In this document: positions 6,431 through 9,567 of the stretch, piece by piece
Layout of the letters: every line of letters starts with the position of its first letter
Numbering within the stretch: position 1 is the first letter of the stretch
Assembly (NCBI GenBank): GCA_003490025.1
Contig: DNJC01000022.1
Span: 10,500-20,066, forward strand
Length of the DNA: 9,567 bases
Source of the DNA: Geobacter sp.
Lineage (GTDB): Bacteria > Desulfobacterota > Desulfuromonadia > Geobacterales > Geobacteraceae
Direction: 5' to 3'
Translations under genes and position numbers: made by a program
The notes under the pieces: model-generated
What the model saw: only the letters and a program-made list of their open reading frames with translations
Database searches by the model: none
Told to the model about the DNA's origin: nothing

Positions 6431-6490
6431 TTGAAACATTGAAAGGTAATGCACCGCCCGCAATGTCACAACCTACTGAAGGAGGAAATC

Positions 6491-6802
6491 ATGTCATCAA
6501 AAGCGAACACGACCATCAGGATGTTTGGCGCCCTGCACACCATCAGGAAAGACCGAGGACTGGCAACGGAGGCGGAGGTCACCGTCCCGCAGGGGGGATG
6601 CGCCGCGTCGGCCATCGCCAGGGAACTCGAACTCCCCTTTGACAAGATCGAGGCGGTTTTCGTGAACCGCAAGGTCTACGCGCTGGATCACGTCGTCCAG
6701 CCGGGCGACCGGGTGGCGTTCATCCCGACCGGTATCCCGGGGTCGGCCCGCCTGCTCCTCGGGATCGACAGCGCCGGTCAAAGCGCCAAGTCGATCAGCT
6801 AG
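6491..6802 (+). CDS. MoaD/ThiS-like (beta-grasp) small protein
   Basis: A 103-residue protein with the MoaD/ThiS ubiquitin-like layout: strand TTIRMFGAL, strand TEAEVTVPQGG, helix CAASAIARELELP, then IEAVFVNRKVYALDHVVQPGDRVAFIPTGIPG. Such proteins are usually sulfur carriers for molybdopterin, tungstopterin or thiamine synthesis and act through a C-terminal Gly-Gly. Here the fold is followed by about 19 extra residues, and the chain ends in AKSIS with no Gly-Gly, so a classical carrier role is doubtful. The start at 6491 has GGAGGAAATC directly before it; the longer open frame from 6449 has no such site. It stands alone between a TetR-type operator and a strong terminator. No molybdopterin-synthesis partner is visible nearby. 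Confidence 0.8.
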   Translation: MSSKANTTIRMFGALHTIRKDRGLATEAEVTVPQGGCAASAIARELELPFDKIEAVFVNRKVYALDHVVQPGDRVAFIPTGIPGSARLLLGIDSAGQSAKSIS

Positions 6803-6828
6803 AGCGGAAGAGATCAGCACTTACAGCC

Positions 6829-6864
6829 AGCCGCCCGGTATCACTTCACCGGGCGGCTTTTCTT
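6829..6864 (+). terminator. Rho-independent terminator after the moaD-like gene
   Basis: AGCCGCCCGGT (6829-6839) pairs perfectly with ACCGGGCGGCT (6848-6858) around an eight-base loop and is followed by TTTCTT, a good T-rich tail. It makes the moaD-like gene the last of its transcript. Confidence 0.92.
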
Positions 6865-6896
6865 ATGCCCTCATCAGGGTATGCAACCAGTTTATT

Positions 6897-7037
6897 GTTC
6901 CTACGCTCCAGCGTGGGAACACATTGCATGACGCTCCCGCGTCGGGTTTTCCTTACTGACGGGGTCTAGAGACGCCAGGCCTTTAGCTGACGCTGGAGCG
7001 TCTAGGGCTTTGCATTCCCACGCTGGAGCATGGGAAC
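6897..7037. repeat. REP/BIME-like inverted repeat pair
   Basis: Two hairpins of the same sequence family stand in opposite orientation: 6897-6920 (ten-base-pair stem with one G-T pair and a TCCA loop) and 7014-7037 (nine-pair stem with one mismatch and a TGGA loop). Between them are two smaller related hairpins: GACGC/GCGTC around TCCC (6930-6943) and around TGGA (6989-7002). The core ACGCTGGAGCGT flanked by TTCCC/GGGAA is a widely scattered bacterial palindrome. The doublet arrangement is that of REP elements mobilised by REP-associated tyrosine transposases; no such transposase is in the window. Confidence 0.75.
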
Positions 7038-7128
7038 GATGAACTATCATCACCAATCCGGATTTTTTATGGGTCTTCCCAACCGCCTGCGTCGTGGCCT
7101 GCTGTCATCTGCCTCCAATGAGGAAATT

Positions 7129-7194
7129 ATGGACAAAAATCCAGTTAACCCGGGCATCGCGCGCTTCTTCCCTGTAGACAAATGTCGCAAATGA
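7129..7194 (+). CDS. Possible very small ORF (21 residues), doubtful
   Basis: TGAGGAAATT precedes an ATG opening a 21-codon frame that begins MDKNPVNPGIARFF and ends VDKCRK. The same frame can begin at 7069 (41 codons) but has no ribosome site there. I recognise no family. It is isolated between a repeat region and the hdr promoter and may simply be chance. Confidence 0.15.
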   Translation: MDKNPVNPGIARFFPVDKCRK

Positions 7195-7353
7195 GGAATA
7201 ACACCACATCGGCGCCGGGGTCCCTGCTGCCGCGTTCAGCCCCACTCCCCCCTGGGGCAACTCCGGTGAAAAACCTCCTTCCGCAATTCCGGCACCTTAG
7301 CCGACCTCCCCGGATCGTAGTCCCGCGAAGAACTCCCGCAAAAAAGTATACGG

Positions 7354-7369
7354 TGGCAGAGATATTGCT
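7354..7369 (+). promoter_or_regulatory. Sigma-54 (-24/-12) promoter for the hdr operon
   Basis: TGGCAG-AGATA-TTGCT differs from TGGCAC-N5-TTGCW at one weakly conserved base and keeps GG and GC exactly 12 apart. Transcription should start near 7380, leaving a leader of about 55 bases before hdrC that includes a small CCGGC/GCCGG hairpin (7385-7400). Confidence 0.75.
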
Positions 7370-7434
7370 ATATCCCTAATCCAGCCGGCCTGCGCGCCGG
7401 TAGTCTGCTTACCAACCAGGGTGGGATACCGAAT

Positions 7435-8028
7435 ATGCAATCGTCGAAAAAAGCGAAGATGGAACTCTCCAACAAGACGATGAACGTCGACTTCGTGAAA
7501 AAGGTGGAGATCCTTTCCGGCAGCTCGGTGCGGCGCTGCTTCCAGTGCGGCAAGTGCTCCGCCGGCTGCCCAATGACGTCCTTCATGGAGCACCCCCCGA
7601 ACCGGGTGGTCCGGCTGCTGCAACTGGGACAGGGACAGCGCGTCCTGGCCGGCCGTTCCATCTGGTACTGCGTCTCCTGCGAAACCTGCACCACCCGCTG
7701 CCCCAACAAGGTGGACCTGGCGGCCATCATGGACGCTCTCAGGAAACTCTCCTGGGACGCGGACGGCCCCTCCAAGGAGAGCTACGTCCAACTCGCCAAC
7801 CGTCTCTTCATCGAGAACATCCGCACCTACGGCAGGCAGTACGAACTCAGGCTCGGCGCCGCCTTCAACATGAAGAGCGGCCAGTTCCTGAAAGACCTGA
7901 TGCTCGGGCCTAAGCTCATCTCCAAGGGGAAGCTGAAGGTGTTCCACTCAAAGAACAAGAACATTGCCGAAATCGAAAAGATCTTCCGGAGGATCGAGGA
8001 GATGCGCAAGAAAGGGGAAGCGCTGTGA
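7435..8028 (+). CDS. hdrC: HdrC-like subunit, heterodisulfide reductase-type iron-sulfur protein
   Basis: A 197-residue soluble electron-transfer subunit with two classical [4Fe-4S] motifs: CFQCGKCSAGCP (C35, C38, C41, C45) and CVSCETCTTRCP (C79, C82, C85, C89). In the HdrABC complex it wires the flavin subunit HdrA to the catalytic subunit HdrB. Size and the lysine-rich C-terminus fit bacterial HdrC. The ATG at 7435 is taken with a modest GGTGGGA site upstream; a start at 7459 (MELSNK) is a fair alternative and would drop eight residues. It is first behind the sigma-54 promoter at 7354-7369 and shares four bases (GTGA) with hdrB, so translation is probably coupled. Confidence 0.92.
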   Translation: MQSSKKAKMELSNKTMNVDFVKKVEILSGSSVRRCFQCGKCSAGCPMTSFMEHPPNRVVRLLQLGQGQRVLAGRSIWYCVSCETCTTRCPNKVDLAAIMDALRKLSWDADGPSKESYVQLANRLFIENIRTYGRQYELRLGAAFNMKSGQFLKDLMLGPKLISKGKLKVFHSKNKNIAEIEKIFRRIEEMRKKGEAL

Positions 8029-8915
8029 CCGCACACAAGAAACATCTGAATTATTCCTTTTACCCCGGGTGTTCGCTGCACGCCTCCGGGCGGGAATACG
8101 ACATCTCCACCCGCGCCGCCTTCAAGGCCCTGAACGTCGGGCTCAAGGATGTGCCGGACTGGTTCTGCTGCGGCGCCACGCCGGCTCACAACGTGGACGA
8201 ACTGCTGTCCCTGTCGCTTTGCGCCAAGAACCTCTCCATGGCCGAGCAGGTGGAGGGGGATCTTGCCGTCGCCTGCGCCGCGTGTTTCTCGCGTCTCAAG
8301 ACCACGCAGCACCACCTGAAACAGGATGACAACAAGCGCAAGCTGGTGGAGATGGCCATCGACGGCCCGGCGCCCATGGGCAAGCCGGTGAAGCACATCC
8401 TGGAGATCCTGGCCCGCGACCTAGGTCTCGCCCATCTTGAGGACTCGGTGAAAAAGCCTCTCATGGGACTCAAGGTCGCCTGCTATTACGGCTGTCTCCT
8501 GACCCGCCCCCCCCATGTGCCGGATCTCGACGACTGCGAGGACCCGAGCATCATGGAGGACATCCTGCGCGCCCTGGGGGCGGAGCCTGTGAAATGGTCG
8601 CACCGGATGGAGTGCTGCGGCGCCAACTTCACCCTGTCGCGCCCGGGCGTGGTGCTGAAGCTCTCCGGCGCCATCCTGGAGTCGGCTCAATTAGCAGGTG
8701 CGGAGTGCATCATGGTCGCCTGCCCTCTATGTCACAGCAACCTGGACGTGCGCCAGGAGGATATCGAGGATAAAAGCAGCAGCGCCTACGGCACCCCCAT
8801 TTTCTACATCACCCAACTGGTTGCCTTGGCCCTGGGGGTATCGGCAGGCAAGCTAGGTTTCGAGAGCGTGATAGTCGACCCGCGGCCGTTACTGAATAAA
8901 AAACAGCTGATCTAA
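8025..8915 (+). CDS. hdrB: HdrB-like subunit with two CCG domains
   Basis: A 296-residue protein with two cysteine-rich CCG domains, the hallmark of HdrB. The first uses C16, C48-C49, C84 and C87 (YPGCSLHA, WFCCGATPAHN, ACAACFSRL). The second uses C153/C157, C197-C198, C233 and C236 (YYGCLLTRP, MECCGANFTLS, ACPLCHSNLD). In methanogen HdrB these sequences hold two noncubane [4Fe-4S] clusters that split the CoM-S-S-CoB disulfide; both sets look complete here. Bacteria lack that substrate, so the physiological disulfide or acceptor is unknown. It starts at a GTG (8025) overlapping the hdrC stop by four bases. It lies 35 bases before hdrA. Confidence 0.94.
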   Translation: MTAHKKHLNYSFYPGCSLHASGREYDISTRAAFKALNVGLKDVPDWFCCGATPAHNVDELLSLSLCAKNLSMAEQVEGDLAVACAACFSRLKTTQHHLKQDDNKRKLVEMAIDGPAPMGKPVKHILEILARDLGLAHLEDSVKKPLMGLKVACYYGCLLTRPPHVPDLDDCEDPSIMEDILRALGAEPVKWSHRMECCGANFTLSRPGVVLKLSGAILESAQLAGAECIMVACPLCHSNLDVRQEDIEDKSSSAYGTPIFYITQLVALALGVSAGKLGFESVIVDPRPLLNKKQLI

Positions 8916-8950
8916 CCCCGGAAGGGGCGCGGCTGAACGTAGAGGAATAT

Positions 8951-9567
8951 ATGTCCAGAATCGGCGTTTTTGTTTGCCACTGCGGTGAGAATATCTCCCG
9001 GACGGTGGATGTGGAGCAGGTGGCCAAGGCCGCGGGGGAGATCCCGGGGGTGGCGTTTTCCTGCGATTACAAGTACATGTGCTCGGACCCGGGGCAGAAC
9101 CTTTTGAAGAAGGCGATCGCCGAGCACGACCTGGACGGCGTGGTGGTGGCGGCCTGCAGCCCGCGCATGCACGAGAAGACCTTCAGGAAGGCGGCTACCG
9201 CGGCGGGGCTGAACCCGTACCTGTGCGACATGGCCAACATCCGCGAGCACTGCTCCTGGGTGCACGAGGACAAACCGCTGGCGACGGCCAAGGCGTCCGA
9301 CATCGTCAAGCTCATGGTGGAGCGGGTGAAGCGCGGCAAGTCGCTCGCGCCGATCACCGTGCCGGTAACCAAGCGCGCCCTGGTGATAGGGGGCGGCATC
9401 GCCGGCATCCAGGCGGCCCTCGACATCGCCGACTCGGGGCACCAGGTGCTCCTGGTGGAGCGCGAGCCCTCCATCGGCGGGCACATGGCGCAGCTCTCCG
9501 AGACCTTCCCGACGCTCGACTGCTCGCAGTGCATCATGACGCCGAAGATGGTCGACGTGGCGAACCA
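8951..9567 (+). CDS. hdrA: HdrA-like flavoprotein subunit (3' end outside window)
   Basis: The first 205 codons of an HdrA-type FAD/iron-sulfur protein. It opens with MSRIGVFVCHCGENI, the conserved CxCG start of HdrA's N-terminal domain (further cysteines C38, C44, C69, C92, C101). It continues through a Rossmann FAD-binding segment, ALVIGGGIAGIQAALDIA (143-160) and VLLVEREPSIGGHMA, to TLDCSQCIMTPKM (C191, C194). In HdrABC complexes HdrA carries the flavin where electron bifurcation or confurcation takes place. AGAGGAA precedes the ATG at 8951. The remaining two thirds, including the ferredoxin domains, and any MvhD, FrhB-like or Flox partners, lie beyond the right edge; those partners would decide the electron donor. 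Confidence 0.95.
   Translation, partial: MSRIGVFVCHCGENISRTVDVEQVAKAAGEIPGVAFSCDYKYMCSDPGQNLLKKAIAEHDLDGVVVAACSPRMHEKTFRKAATAAGLNPYLCDMANIREHCSWVHEDKPLATAKASDIVKLMVERVKRGKSLAPITVPVTKRALVIGGGIAGIQAALDIADSGHQVLLVEREPSIGGHMAQLSETFPTLDCSQCIMTPKMVDVAN

Larger units (their letters stand above)
6865..7353. other. Intergenic region between the moaD-like gene and hdrC
   Basis: About 490 bases with no gene I can support with confidence. The left part holds the REP/BIME-like repeat pair (6897-7037). The right part holds a 41-codon frame without clear family (7069-7194), and an inverted repeat GCCCCA/TGGGGC (7239-7244, 7253-7258) about 100 bases upstream of the hdr promoter, where an enhancer for a sigma-54 activator could lie. 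Confidence 0.5.

Noticed and set aside
6391..6642. An 83-codon plus-strand frame overlapping the start of the moaD-like gene
   Set aside because: Out of frame with the MoaD-like protein, no family motif, and its own start lacks a well-placed ribosome site.
6897..7037. A CRISPR array
   Set aside because: The repeats are inverted palindromes with irregular spacing, only two full copies, and no spacers of even length.
7182..7379. A 65-codon plus-strand frame just before the hdr promoter
   Set aside because: No ribosome site, proline-rich random composition, and it runs through the sigma-54 promoter.

Overview
The window looks like chromosome from a Desulfuromonadales/Geobacteraceae-type anaerobe (Geobacter, Geomonas or Citrifermentans-like). 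This is inferred from the high-GC coding style, a heterodisulfide reductase-like hdrCBA cluster, heavy use of sigma-54 promoters with an NtrC-like response regulator, and a porin-rich respiratory context. The genus is not proven by anything in the sequence.

Layout. Positions 1-2709 (minus strand) hold a tightly coupled operon, read right to left: an iron-containing alcohol dehydrogenase, a soluble PAS histidine kinase (stop/start TGATG overlap), and a response regulator (13-base overlap) that runs off the left edge. Positions 2710-3368 are a non-coding divergent control region with a sigma-54 promoter facing each way. Positions 3369-5486 (plus) hold an outer-membrane porin, a DUF4242 small protein and an AmiS/UreI-family inner-membrane channel, closed by a strong terminator at 5583-5615. 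Positions 5656-6858 hold a TetR-family repressor and a MoaD/ThiS-like small protein; each gene is preceded by a copy of the same palindrome, and the unit ends in a strong terminator. Positions 6897-7037 are a REP/BIME-like pair of inverted hairpin repeats. From 7354 a third sigma-54 promoter drives hdrC-hdrB-hdrA, with hdrA cut by the right edge.

How the genes may work together (inference). Three promoters with exact -24/-12 spacing lie beside an NtrC-like response regulator and its kinase. The simplest reading is one regulon: sense a small substrate or a redox cue, admit it through the porin and the AmiS/UreI-like channel, oxidise an alcohol with the Fe-ADH, and pass electrons to an HdrABC module that can exchange electrons among NADH, ferredoxin and thiol/disulfide or quinone-linked partners. 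The tetR-moaD pair looks like a separate, locally autoregulated unit inserted between them.
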